Source: Chitinophagaceae bacterium
Lineage (GTDB): Bacteria; Bacteroidota; Bacteroidia; Chitinophagales; Chitinophagaceae
DNA length: 54,734 bases
NCBI GenBank assembly: GCA_947380905.1
Contig: CANCSS010000015.1
Location: 1-54,734, forward strand
Reading direction: 5' to 3'
Shown here: one piece after another, positions 18,673-27,728 of the stretch
Position numbering within the stretch: the stretch's first letter is position 1
How the letters are laid out: each line of letters starts with the position of its first letter
Position numbers and translations under genes: made by a program
The notes under the pieces: generated by a model
Database searches by the model: none
What the model was told of the DNA's origin: nothing
The model's input: only the letters and a program-made list of their open reading frames with translations

Positions 18673-19674
18673 CTAATACCATTGATTTTTCACAAGATAA
18701 TTGGCCACATACTCTTTCACTCCTTCTTCTAAAGTTGAAAAGGGTTCGGTGTAACCTGCAGTTCGAAGCTTGTTCATGTTGGCTTCGGTAAAGTATTGGT
18801 ATTTGTCTCTGATGTCCAAAGGCATATCAATAAATTCAATATTAGGCGTTAAGCCTTGAGCGGTAAAAGTATTGGCTGCTAAATCATAAAAGGATCTTGC
18901 TTTTCCTGTTCCTAAATTATACAACCCGTTTTTGTCATGAGTCCATTTTTTTGCAAGCATCTCTTGCATCATCCAAAAAATTACACGCACCAAATCTTTC
19001 ACATATATAAAGTCACGCAACTGTTCTCCATCCTTAAAATCGGGACGATGACTTTTAAATAATTTAACTACCCCTGTTTCTTGAATTTGATTGAATGCGT
19101 GAAATATGACACTCGCCATTCTGGCTTTATGCCCTTCGTTAGGACCATAAACATTAAAAAATTTCAAACCCGTCCAAGATGGTGGTTGTTTGGTTTGTGT
19201 AATTGCCCATTTATCAAATTCATTTTTACTTATCCCATAAGGATTCAAAGGAACCAATTGCTCCAACACATCGTGCCTATCTTCATAACCATTTTCTCCG
19301 GCACCATAAGTAGCAGCAGAGGAAGCGTATATCAAAGGAATTTGTTTTTTAGTCGCGTAATTCCAAATAGATTTTGAATATTCCACATTCAATTCCTCAT
19401 GAATGGCGTAATTAAATTCGGTGGTATCGGTTCGAGCGCCTACATGTATGATGAAATCAATTTCATAATCATCGCTCAAAAGTTGTTCCAAAAAAGCTTG
19501 ACGCTCGATGACTTTGACATAGGTTTTCTGCTCCCAATTTTTCCTTTTGGCTTCTACACCAAAATCATCCACCAATAATAAATTGGCAAATCCATTCTCA
19601 TTCAAAAATTGCACCATCACCGACCCAATAAAGCCAGCGCTGCCTGTTACAACTATGGTGGGTTGTTTTGACAT
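18673..19674 (-). CDS. hldD: ADP-L-glycero-D-manno-heptose-6-epimerase
   Basis: An NADP-dependent epimerase that makes ADP-L-glycero-D-manno-heptose, the heptose donor for the lipopolysaccharide inner core. The 333-residue extended short-chain dehydrogenase has TGSAGFIGS at residues 10-18 and the catalytic YGISK. LKFFNVYGPNEGHK and the GEQLRDFIYVKDLV segment are typical of HldD. It lies 7 bp after purL on the same strand, so the two are co-transcribed although functionally unrelated. Confidence 0.9.
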   Translation of the reverse strand: MSKQPTIVVTGSAGFIGSVMVQFLNENGFANLLLVDDFGVEAKRKNWEQKTYVKVIERQAFLEQLLSDDYEIDFIIHVGARTDTTEFNYAIHEELNVEYSKSIWNYATKKQIPLIYASSAATYGAGENGYEDRHDVLEQLVPLNPYGISKNEFDKWAITQTKQPPSWTGLKFFNVYGPNEGHKARMASVIFHAFNQIQETGVVKLFKSHRPDFKDGEQLRDFIYVKDLVRVIFWMMQEMLAKKWTHDKNGLYNLGTGKARSFYDLAANTFTAQGLTPNIEFIDMPLDIRDKYQYFTEANMNKLRTAGYTEPFSTLEEGVKEYVANYLVKNQWY

Positions 19675-19681
19675 ACTTATA

Positions 19682-21889
19682 TTATGCTAATTTTTTTTCA
19701 ATGGCAGTATCATAACTATTTTTCCAAATAGCAATGGAATCCCATTTTTCATTGTTCACTTTAATAGAACCATCCGTTACTTTACCAATGACATTACATG
19801 CTATACCCAATTTGTTAGATAAAGCTTCTATCGCTTTCATGTTTTCGGCATCGCAAGATACTACCACTCTACTTTGCGCTTCACCCAACCAATAAGCATC
19901 GGTTCTTATATCGGAACCATTTGAATTGACTTCAAACCCTTTGTTGTTTATAAATGCAGATTCCAATAAAGTAACCATCAATCCACCTTCACTAATATCG
20001 TGCGCACTTTTAATTTTATGTTCCTTAATAAGGCTTGTTATCAATTCATGTAATGCAAACTCTTCCTCTAAATCAAAATAAGGTGCTGGTGAATGAGTAA
20101 CTCCTTTGATTTTATTTACATATTCCGAAGAGCCAATATCATTTCTTTGTGTACCTAATAGAACAATGGCATCACCTGCATTTTTAAAATCTAAAGTCAT
20201 ACGAAGTTGCATGTCTTCTATAATACCTACCATACCAATCGTGGGTGTTGGATATACTGGACCATCTGGATTTTGATTGTAGAAACTAACATTGCCTCCT
20301 GTAACTGGTGTATTAAATTTTCGACATGCAGCGCCCATGCCTTCTACCGATTTTACAAATTGATAATATACTTCTGGATCATACGGATTACCAAAGTTGA
20401 GGCAATTGGTGACACCAATAGGAGTTCCACCACTACAAACAATATTTCTTGCTGCTTCTGCCACAGCAATCATCGCCCCTTGATAGGGATTCGCAAATAC
20501 ATATTTACTATTGCAATCAACCGTCATCGCCAAAGCTTTACCAGTTCCTTTTGCCACCACAATGGATGCATCACTAGGCGCATTGGTACTTGCATTGGCA
20601 GCACCTACCATACTATCATATTGCGTATACACCCAACGCTTGGATGCAATGTTTGGTATTTGCACCATTTGTTTTACAGTGTCTTGCAAATTGGAAATAT
20701 CTGTCACTGTATTCATATCAAAAGCATTCACTTTTGACAAGTAAGCAGGCGCTGTGTATTCACGGGTATATTGAGGAGCACCGCCACCCAATACCAATTC
20801 ATAGGCAGGCAAAGAAGCTTCCAATTCCCCATGCATGTAAAAGTTCAATAAACCATCCGTCGTTACTTCACCAATATTGCTACAAGACAAATCCCATTTT
20901 TCAAAAACAGCAAGTACTTGTGCTTCTTTACCTTTTTCAACCACCATCAACATTCTTTCTTGGCTTTCGCTTAATAACAATTCCCAAGCTTTCATATTTT
21001 GTTGACGTGTGGGCACTTTGTCTAAATCGATGCGCATGCCTACTTGACCTTTCGCACTCATCTCTGCAGTAGAACAAATAATTCCAGCAGCACCCATGTC
21101 TTGCATGCCTACTACACCTCCAGTTTCAATGACTTCTAAACAAGCTTCTAATAATTTTTTTTCTTGAAATGGATCTCCTACTTGAACTGCAGGTAAATCT
21201 TCCACACTGTCCGCCGTAATTTCAGCAGAAGCAAAACTCGCACCACCAATGCCATCTTTACCAGTAGCACTTCCTACAAAGAAAACCGGATTGCCTTCGC
21301 CTAAAGCAATAGCACTAACTGTTTTGCCCGCTTTCACAATTCCTACACTCATTGCATTTACCAGAGGATTGGTATGATAACAATCTTCAAAATACAATTC
21401 ACCACCCACAGTTGGCACACCAAAACAATTTCCATAATGTCCAATACCATGAACAACACCCGCTAACAACCCTTTTGTTTTGTTGTCGTCTAAATTTCCA
21501 AAACGCAAACTATTCAAAGAAGCAATGGGTCTTGCACCCATCGTAAAAATATCTCTTTGTATACCCCCCACACCAGTAGCTGCCCCTTGAAAAGGCTCCA
21601 ATGCACTTGGATGATTGTGCGATTCAATTTTAAATACGACGCCGTAATCATTTCCAATATCCATTAAGCCTGCATTTTCTTCGCCTGCTGCAACCAACAT
21701 TCTTCCTCCATCACGAGGTAAAGTTTTTAACCACTTAATAGAATTTTTATAACTACAATGCTCACTCCACATACCACTAAATGCACATAGTTCGGTAAAA
21801 TTAGGAGTACGTCCCAGTTTTACTTTTATGCTTTCAAATTCTTCTTCAGTAAGCCTAAGCTGTTGGGCTGTTTTGACGGTAATTTCCAT
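19682..21889 (-). CDS. purL: Phosphoribosylformylglycinamidine synthase subunit PurL
   Basis: It catalyses the ATP-dependent FGAR to FGAM step of purine synthesis with PurQ and PurS. At 735 residues it is the small PurL type, lacking the fused glutaminase domain, so separate purQ and purS genes are expected elsewhere. Motifs: FTELCAFSGMWSEHCSYKNS near the N-terminus, KIESHNHPSALEPFQGAATGVGG and the second-half GGNVSFYNQ. A near-consensus -7 (TACCTTCG, minus, about 21921-21928) lies upstream but is not exact. Confidence 0.97.
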   Translation of the reverse strand: MEITVKTAQQLRLTEEEFESIKVKLGRTPNFTELCAFSGMWSEHCSYKNSIKWLKTLPRDGGRMLVAAGEENAGLMDIGNDYGVVFKIESHNHPSALEPFQGAATGVGGIQRDIFTMGARPIASLNSLRFGNLDDNKTKGLLAGVVHGIGHYGNCFGVPTVGGELYFEDCYHTNPLVNAMSVGIVKAGKTVSAIALGEGNPVFFVGSATGKDGIGGASFASAEITADSVEDLPAVQVGDPFQEKKLLEACLEVIETGGVVGMQDMGAAGIICSTAEMSAKGQVGMRIDLDKVPTRQQNMKAWELLLSESQERMLMVVEKGKEAQVLAVFEKWDLSCSNIGEVTTDGLLNFYMHGELEASLPAYELVLGGGAPQYTREYTAPAYLSKVNAFDMNTVTDISNLQDTVKQMVQIPNIASKRWVYTQYDSMVGAANASTNAPSDASIVVAKGTGKALAMTVDCNSKYVFANPYQGAMIAVAEAARNIVCSGGTPIGVTNCLNFGNPYDPEVYYQFVKSVEGMGAACRKFNTPVTGGNVSFYNQNPDGPVYPTPTIGMVGIIEDMQLRMTLDFKNAGDAIVLLGTQRNDIGSSEYVNKIKGVTHSPAPYFDLEEEFALHELITSLIKEHKIKSAHDISEGGLMVTLLESAFINNKGFEVNSNGSDIRTDAYWLGEAQSRVVVSCDAENMKAIEALSNKLGIACNVIGKVTDGSIKVNNEKWDSIAIWKNSYDTAIEKKLA

Positions 21890-22224
21890 AGGAGATAACT
21901 TATTCTTTTAAGATGACGCGAAGGTACAAAAGGGAGATGTAAGCTTCAGGTTGAATTACCAACATAAAAACAATAAGATGTGTATCTAGCATAAATAAAA
22001 TACCAGCAGCACTCTTTTTATAATCAAGAATTGACAATCAATGTTTTACAATTATTTTTTATATATTAATATTATTTAATGTTTATATTTTATGTATAAA
22101 ATGAATTAGATATGAAATTAAATTTTTAAAATTCTACAATTCTATATTATTTTCGTGCCAAAACTACTATTTCAGTTACAATTTTATATATATTTTATTT
22201 TATTAATACTTAAATCCCTACCCT
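21890..22224. other. AT-rich divergent intergenic region, purL / GSII
   Basis: 335 bp without a gene, extremely AT-rich from about 22040 to 22220. I see no hairpin, exact TAnnTTTG or riboswitch-like element. It must hold the divergent promoters of purL and the class II glutamine synthetase gene. Confidence 0.5.
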
Positions 22225-23238
22225 ATGGCAGTTTCAAAATTAGAGTACATCTGGCTGGATGGTTACAAGCCAACTCAATCATTAAGAAGCAAAACAAAAA
22301 TTGAAAAAGATTTCAGTGGAAAATTATCTGATTGTGATATGTGGTGTTTTGATGGTTCATCTACCGAACAAGCACCAGGTGGATCAAGCGACTGTTTATT
22401 AAAGCCTGTTTTTATTTGTAAAGATCCAGGTCGTAGAGATGCCTATTTAGTAATGTGCGAAGTATTGAGTTCTGATGGAACGCCTCATCCAAGTAATGGA
22501 AGAGCAACCATTGAAGACGACGACAATGATTTTTGGTTTGGATTTGAGCAAGAATATTTTTTATGGAACCCTACCACTGATAAACCATTGGGTTTCCCAG
22601 AAGGCGGATACCCTGGACCACAAGGACCTTACTATTGTTCGGTAGGTGCAAAAAATGCCTATGGAAGAAATATCGTTGAAGAACATTTAGACGCTTGTAT
22701 TGATGCAGGTTTAAATATAGAAGGAATCAATGCTGAAGTAGCTGCTGGTCAATGGGAGTTTCAAATATTTTCTAAAGGAGCAAAAGAAGCAGGAGATCAA
22801 ATTTGGATTGCCCGATACTTATTAGAAAGAATTGGCGAAACTTACGGTGTATCAATTAACTGGCATTGTAAACCATTGGGTACCTTAGATTGGAATGGTT
22901 CTGGTATGCATGCCAATTTCTCTAACACTACTTTAAGAACTTGCGGTAAGAAAGAAACTTACGATACCATTTGTGAAGCATTCCGTCCATTTGTAAAAGA
23001 ACACATTGATGTATATGGTGCAGACAATCATTTAAGATTAACTGGTAAACACGAAACAGCAAGCATTCATGATTTCTCTTTTGGCGTTTCTGACAGAGGC
23101 GCTTCTATCCGTATTCCTATTGGTGCGGTGGAAAAAGGTTGGAAAGGATGGTTGGAAGATCGTCGTCCTAATTCTGCTGCTGACCCTTATAAAGTAGCTG
23201 CTAGAATTATCAAAACAGTTAAAACAGCGAAAGTGTAG
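22225..23238 (+). CDS. Glutamine synthetase, class II (GSII)
   Basis: It condenses ammonia with glutamate at the cost of ATP. At 337 residues it is the short, eukaryote-like GSII class rather than the roughly 470-residue GSI. Hallmarks are WCFDGSSTEQA, the metal-binding FGFEQEYFL, GINAEVAAGQWEFQ, NGSGMHANFS and ADNHLRLTGKHETASI. It lies directly upstream of a class III enzyme with its own terminator between, so nitrogen assimilation may use two regulated isoforms. Confidence 0.95.
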   Translation: MAVSKLEYIWLDGYKPTQSLRSKTKIEKDFSGKLSDCDMWCFDGSSTEQAPGGSSDCLLKPVFICKDPGRRDAYLVMCEVLSSDGTPHPSNGRATIEDDDNDFWFGFEQEYFLWNPTTDKPLGFPEGGYPGPQGPYYCSVGAKNAYGRNIVEEHLDACIDAGLNIEGINAEVAAGQWEFQIFSKGAKEAGDQIWIARYLLERIGETYGVSINWHCKPLGTLDWNGSGMHANFSNTTLRTCGKKETYDTICEAFRPFVKEHIDVYGADNHLRLTGKHETASIHDFSFGVSDRGASIRIPIGAVEKGWKGWLEDRRPNSAADPYKVAARIIKTVKTAKV

Positions 23239-23269
23239 TTTTTAGCAATATTTAGTTAGATTAATAGCA

Positions 23270-23305
23270 AATCCCTCATCCTAAGTCCTTGGATGGGGGA
23301 TTTTT
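23270..23305 (+). terminator. Intrinsic terminator after GSII
   Basis: A stem formed by ATCCCTCATCC and GGATGGGGGAT (one mismatch) is followed by TTTTTT, about 30 nt after the GSII stop. It overlaps the upstream in-frame ATG of the following open frame (23293), which is why that ATG cannot be the gene start. Confidence 0.85.
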
Positions 23306-23332
23306 TGTTGATTACTCCTACTAAAATGCCCC

Positions 23333-23340
23333 TAACTTTG
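23333..23340 (+). promoter_or_regulatory. -7 element upstream of GSIII
   Basis: TAACTTTG matches TAnnTTTG and ends 30 nt before the ATG at 23371. It lies after the GSII terminator, consistent with independent transcription of GSIII. A TTG about 22 bp upstream is only a weak -33 candidate. Confidence 0.55.
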
Positions 23341-23370
23341 ATTTATTCCTCAAATATTAAAATACCTACT

Positions 23371-25563
23371 ATGTCATTAAGATTCGAAGCGATTAAACAC
23401 GTGAGCCACGACAGGACCAATGAGCCTGAGGTTAAATCACAAAAAATTACTGCCATTTTTGGAGAAAGTGTTTTTAATATTAAAACAGCAAGAGAATATT
23501 TAAGTGACGAGGCCTATAAAAGTTTAGTGAATAGTATTAAAGGTGCAAAAAAAATTGAAAGAAATGTAGCAGGACAAATTGCAACTGGCATTCGTGCTTG
23601 GGCAGAAACAAAAGGGGTTACTCACTTTACCCATTGGTTTCAACCATTAACTGGAAGTACTGCAGAAAAACATGATTCTTTTTTTACATTAAAATCAGAT
23701 GGCACCGCCATTGAAGAATTTGATGGTGCTGCTTTAATTCAACAAGAACCAGATGCCTCCTCTTTTCCTAGTGGTGGATTAAGAGCTACTTTTGAAGCAA
23801 GAGGTTATACCGCTTGGGATCCATCCTCTCCTCCATTTATTATAGAAATTGGAAATGGAAAAACTTTATGCGTTCCTACCATTTTCGTTTCTTATACAGG
23901 CGAATCTTTGGACTACAAAGCTCCTTTAATGAAAGCAACAGAAGCATTGAACAAAGCAGCCGTTACAGTTTGTAATTTATTTGATAAAAATGTAAATAAA
24001 GTAACCCCTACCCTAGGATGGGAGCAAGAATATTTTGTGATAGACGAAGCTTTAGTAAATGCTCGTCCCGATTTGGTACAATGTGGTAGAACTGTTTTTG
24101 GTGCTGCCCCGGCTAAAGGACAACAATTAGAAGATCATTATTTTGGATCAATACCAGAAAGAGTATATGCCTTTATGCGCGACTACGAAAATGAGTCCTA
24201 TAAATTAGGCATTCCACTTAGAACAAGACACAATGAAGTTGCTCCTGCTCAATTTGAGTGTGCCCCTATTTTTGAAGAAGTAAATATTGCAGTGGACCAT
24301 AATATTTTATTAATGGATGTGATGAGTCGTGTTGCAAAAAGACATCACTTAGTAGTATTGCTTCATGAAAAGCCGTTCGCAGGTATCAACGGAAGTGGCA
24401 AGCACAACAACTGGAGTTTGGCTACCGACACTGGTGTGAATTTATTAGCGCCTGGCAAAACACCAAAGACCAACTTAATGTTCTTGACCTTTTTTGTGAA
24501 CACCATTAAAGCCGTTCACGATTATGCGGATATTTTAAGAGCTTCTATTGCTTCTGCTTCCAACGATTTTAGATTGGGGGCCAATGAAGCACCTCCTGCA
24601 ATTATTTCTGTATTTGTAGGTGAATATTTAACAAAAGTATTAAACGATGTGGAAAGCCGCGTGGGTACTAAGTTTGACGAACAAGACGAAGCCATTTTAA
24701 AATTAGATTTACACCGCAGCATCCCTGAATTACTGATGGACAATACCGATCGTAACCGCACTTCTCCTTTTGCATTCACGGGAAACAAGTTTGAATTCCG
24801 TGCGGTAGGTTCTACTGCCAACTGCGGTCATCCAATGACTATTTTAAATACCATTGTAGCTGATACTTTAAACAAATTTGCAGCCGAAGTGGAAGCTTTG
24901 ATAGAGAAAGGCGATAAGAAAGAAATTGCCATCATGCAAGTGATTCAAAAATACATTGTATCAAGTAAAAAGATTTTATTTGAGGGGGATGGTTACAGCG
25001 AAGAGTGGCATAAGGAAGCAGCAAAAAGAGGTCTTCCGAATTTAAAAACCACACCGATCGCTTTGGATGCCATGATTACAGAGAAAGCTAAAAAATTATT
25101 TAAAGAGAATAATATTTATTCTCACAGTGAATTAGAAGCACGTTACGAAATTGAATTAGAGAAGTACATTAAGAAAGTGCAAATTGAAGCGCGCATTATG
25201 GGCGACTTAGCTACCAATCATATTATTCCATCGGCACTTAAATATCAAAATGAATTGCTTAAAAATGTAAGCTTGCTTCGCGAAGCCGCATTGCCTGAAA
25301 AATTATACAAAGGTCAACTGGCTTTATTAAAAGATGTTAGTACCCATATTCAACAAGTGTATGAAAATGTAGACGCCATGGTAGAAGAACGCAAAGTAGC
25401 TAATAACATAGCCAACTCAAGAGATAAGGCCATCGCTTATGAAGCCAAAGTGAAGGCGCAATATTTTGATAAGATCCGCTACCACGTTGACAAATTAGAA
25501 CAATTGGTAGACGATGAATTATGGACCTTACCTAAGTACAGAGAATTATTGTTTTTGCGTTAA
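23371..25563 (+). CDS. glnN: Glutamine synthetase, class III (GSIII)
   Basis: A type III glutamine synthetase, the large class characteristic of Bacteroidetes and cyanobacteria. From the ATG at 23371 (MSLRFEAIKHV) it has 730 residues, the normal family length. Motifs: FTHWFQPLTGSTAEKHDSF, GWEQEYFVID (metal site), RTRHNEVAPAQFECAPIFEE, GINGSGKHNNWS and NRTSPFAFTGNKFEFRAVG. The longer frame from 23293 would run through the GSII terminator and the promoter, so it is rejected. It ends just before a strong hairpin. Confidence 0.95.
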   Translation: MSLRFEAIKHVSHDRTNEPEVKSQKITAIFGESVFNIKTAREYLSDEAYKSLVNSIKGAKKIERNVAGQIATGIRAWAETKGVTHFTHWFQPLTGSTAEKHDSFFTLKSDGTAIEEFDGAALIQQEPDASSFPSGGLRATFEARGYTAWDPSSPPFIIEIGNGKTLCVPTIFVSYTGESLDYKAPLMKATEALNKAAVTVCNLFDKNVNKVTPTLGWEQEYFVIDEALVNARPDLVQCGRTVFGAAPAKGQQLEDHYFGSIPERVYAFMRDYENESYKLGIPLRTRHNEVAPAQFECAPIFEEVNIAVDHNILLMDVMSRVAKRHHLVVLLHEKPFAGINGSGKHNNWSLATDTGVNLLAPGKTPKTNLMFLTFFVNTIKAVHDYADILRASIASASNDFRLGANEAPPAIISVFVGEYLTKVLNDVESRVGTKFDEQDEAILKLDLHRSIPELLMDNTDRNRTSPFAFTGNKFEFRAVGSTANCGHPMTILNTIVADTLNKFAAEVEALIEKGDKKEIAIMQVIQKYIVSSKKILFEGDGYSEEWHKEAAKRGLPNLKTTPIALDAMITEKAKKLFKENNIYSHSELEARYEIELEKYIKKVQIEARIMGDLATNHIIPSALKYQNELLKNVSLLREAALPEKLYKGQLALLKDVSTHIQQVYENVDAMVEERKVANNIANSRDKAIAYEAKVKAQYFDKIRYHVDKLEQLVDDELWTLPKYRELLFLR

Positions 25564-25585
25564 TTATAAAAATATGGATGAAAAG

Positions 25586-25617
25586 AAAAAAGGTCCCGAA
25601 TATTCGGGACCTTTTTT
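25586..25617. terminator. Intrinsic terminator after GSIII
   Basis: GGTCCCGAA and TTCGGGACC form a perfect palindrome flanked by A6 and T6, 25-50 nt after the GSIII stop codon. It is a strong bidirectional terminator. Confidence 0.92.
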
Positions 25618-25632
25618 AAAATCATTAGAGCA

Positions 25633-25674
25633 TTTTATTAGGCTTTTATTTTCAAATAAAAAAGCCTAATAAAA
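25633..25674. terminator. Terminator after accC
   Basis: Arms TTTTATTAGGCTTTTATT and the matching AATAAAAAAGCCTAATAAAA (two extra A) pair around a short loop, immediately downstream of the accC stop on the minus strand. Confidence 0.8.
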
Positions 25675-25675
25675 A

Positions 25676-27013
25676 TTACTTCATCTTAAATGTTTCCAAA
25701 AACTTAGTGGTGAAGTTCCCTTTTCTAAAATCTTCATTTTGCATTAATTGCAAATGAAAAGGAATGGTTGTTTTTACGCCTTCAATTACATATTCACTTA
25801 AAGCACGGTACATAGTATTGATGGCTTCTTCACGTGTTTGTGCTACGGTAATTAATTTACCAATCATAGAATCATAGTAAGGAGGAATCACATACCCTGC
25901 ATACACATGACTGTCTACCCGAACGCCGTGCCCACCTGGAGTATGCAGTACTGTAATTTTTCCTGGGGAGGGTCTAAAATCGTTGTATGGATCTTCTGCA
26001 TTAATTCTACATTCTATGGCGTGCAATTGAGGTTCATAATTACGCCCAGAAATTTTTTCGCCTGCTGCGATTTTTATTTGCTCTTTTATTAAATCATAAC
26101 TAACCACTTCTTCTGTAACGCAATGTTCTACTTGAATACGTGTATTCATTTCCATGAAATAAAAGTTACGATTCTTATCCACTAAAAATTCTACCGTACC
26201 AACGCTCTCGTAATGAATAGCACTTGCTGCTTTAATTGCTGCTTCTCCCATGCGATGACGCAATTCTGGTGTCATAAAAGGGGAAGGAGATTCTTCTACC
26301 AACTTCTGATGTCTTCTTTGAATGGAACAATCACGCTCACTCAAGTGACAAACATTTCCATATTGATCGCCTGCTACTTGTATTTCTATATGTCTTGGCT
26401 CTTCTACAAATTTTTCCATGTACAAGCCATCATTTTTAAAACTTGCACCTGCTTCCATTTTTGCAGTACTAAATGCTTTTTCAATTTCACCTTCATTCCA
26501 CACCACACGCATCCCTTTACCACCGCCACCTGCAGTAGCTTTAATGATAACAGGGTATCCAATTTCTTTTGCTAATTTTTTTGCTGCTGTAACATCTTCT
26601 AATAAACTGTCCCCGCCTGGCACTACTGGAACACCGGCTTTAATCATGGTTTCTTTAGCAGTAATTTTATCCCCCATGCTATTGATCATGTCTGGTGTGG
26701 GGCCAATAAATTTTATTCCATGATCGGCACATATTTGAGCAAACTTTGCATTCTCTGCTAAAAAACCATAACCAGGATGCACTGCATCGGCATTGGTAAT
26801 TTCACAAGCTGCCATAATATGTGGAATGTTTAAATAAGACTCTTGCCCTTTTGGACCACCTATACAAACCGCTTCATCTGCAAATTTTACATGTAAACTG
26901 TCTTTATCGGCAGTGGAATAAACAGCCACTGTCTTAATTCCCATTTCTCTGCAGGTTCTAATAATACGCAAAGCAATTTCGCCACGATTGGCTATCAAAA
27001 TCTTTTTAAACAT
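25676..27013 (-). CDS. accC: Acetyl-CoA carboxylase, biotin carboxylase subunit
   Basis: It carboxylates the biotin of AccB using ATP and bicarbonate, the first half-reaction of malonyl-CoA synthesis. The 445-residue protein shows [20 protein letters not shown] at the N-terminus, the ATP-grasp glycine loop [11 protein letters not shown], and [16 protein letters not shown] and [14 protein letters not shown]. It follows accB by 33 bp on the same strand. The carboxyltransferase subunits are not in the window. Confidence 0.97.
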   Translation of the reverse strand: MFKKILIANRGEIALRIIRTCREMGIKTVAVYSTADKDSLHVKFADEAVCIGGPKGQESYLNIPHIMAACEITNADAVHPGYGFLAENAKFAQICADHGIKFIGPTPDMINSMGDKITAKETMIKAGVPVVPGGDSLLEDVTAAKKLAKEIGYPVIIKATAGGGGKGMRVVWNEGEIEKAFSTAKMEAGASFKNDGLYMEKFVEEPRHIEIQVAGDQYGNVCHLSERDCSIQRRHQKLVEESPSPFMTPELRHRMGEAAIKAASAIHYESVGTVEFLVDKNRNFYFMEMNTRIQVEHCVTEEVVSYDLIKEQIKIAAGEKISGRNYEPQLHAIECRINAEDPYNDFRPSPGKITVLHTPGGHGVRVDSHVYAGYVIPPYYDSMIGKLITVAQTREEAINTMYRALSEYVIEGVKTTIPFHLQLMQNEDFRKGNFTTKFLETFKMK

Positions 27014-27046
27014 TTTTCTTAGTTAGGTTTAGAAAATGGGTGAAAA

Positions 27047-27505
27047 TTATTCTGGTTGAACCAAGAATAAAGGTTGATCATACTCTACTGGGCTTGCATC
27101 CTCTACTAGGATTTTAACGATGGTTCCTTTTACTTCGCTTTCAATTTCATTAAAAAGCTTCATCGCCTCGATAATACATACCACTTTTCCAGGAGCCACT
27201 TCGGTTCCTTCTTCGGCCATCAATGGTTTATCTGGGGCAGCTCTTCTATAAAATGTGCCAATCATTGGGCTTTTGATGGTCAATAAATTGTCGGCTACTG
27301 GAGCCGCTGGGGCAGCAGGAGCACCAACAGAAGGACCAGCTGTCATGGGAGCTGCAGCATAAGAAGGGGCTGGCACGGAACTCACTGTAACACGTTCTTC
27401 CTTTTGCTTGATGGTTACTTTACCATCTTTGTCCTCGATGCTTATTTCTCCAATATTACTCTTGTTTACTACCTTAATTAAATCGTGAATTTGTTTCAAG
27501 TCCAT
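27047..27505 (-). CDS. accB: Acetyl-CoA carboxylase biotin carboxyl carrier protein
   Basis: BCCP carries carboxybiotin between AccC and the carboxyltransferase. From the ATG at 27505 it is 152 residues: a short N-terminal helix (MDLKQIHDLIKVVNKSN), an Ala/Pro-rich linker (about 43-72) and the biotinyl domain, with Lys116 in EAMKLFNE as the biotinylation site. The open frame extends upstream to a TTG at 27553, but the family start MDLKQI and the hairpin-filled leader favour 27505. It pairs with accC. Confidence 0.95.
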   Translation of the reverse strand: MDLKQIHDLIKVVNKSNIGEISIEDKDGKVTIKQKEERVTVSSVPAPSYAAAPMTAGPSVGAPAAPAAPVADNLLTIKSPMIGTFYRRAAPDKPLMAEEGTEVAPGKVVCIIEAMKLFNEIESEVKGTIVKILVEDASPVEYDQPLFLVQPE

Positions 27506-27552
27506 ATTTAGCAATTTTGGGTAAAATTGGGCTTTTTTTATTGATTTTAGCA

Positions 27553-27605
27553 AAAAAAAGGCCTTTTTTTATTAAAAATGGGCATTTTTGGCCAAAATTG
27601 AGCCC
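27553..27605 (-). terminator. Tandem hairpins between efp and accB (terminator or leader element)
   Basis: On the minus strand, GGGC...GCCC (27605 to 27580) encloses a self-complementary TTTTGGCCAAAA core. It is followed by a palindrome of A7-GGCC-T7 (27570 to 27553), which looks like a second terminator stem. They sit about 125-175 nt after the efp stop and 48-100 nt before the accB ATG, so they could end efp transcripts or attenuate accBC. Confidence 0.5.
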
Positions 27606-27728
27606 AACGCATTTTGTAAAATTTGAGTCATTTTGGAGCTGATTTAGGTAGAAAATAAACAAAAATCAAAAGAGTGATTTTTTGAGCCCTTACATTTCAA
27701 TAAAGGGCGAAGAAAAATCTACCAAAAA

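Noticed and set aside
20207..21072. Several open frames of 77-176 residues antisense to purL
   Set aside because: They are codon-bias shadows of a strongly conserved minus-strand gene, with no family resemblance.
22130..22224. Sigma-54 promoter for the class II glutamine synthetase
   Set aside because: A GGCACG-like word is present only on the minus strand and lacks the matching TTGC at the required spacing.
27506..27553. Extended accB start at the TTG at 27553
   Set aside because: The extra 16 residues come from the leader hairpin region; the family starts at MDLKQI.
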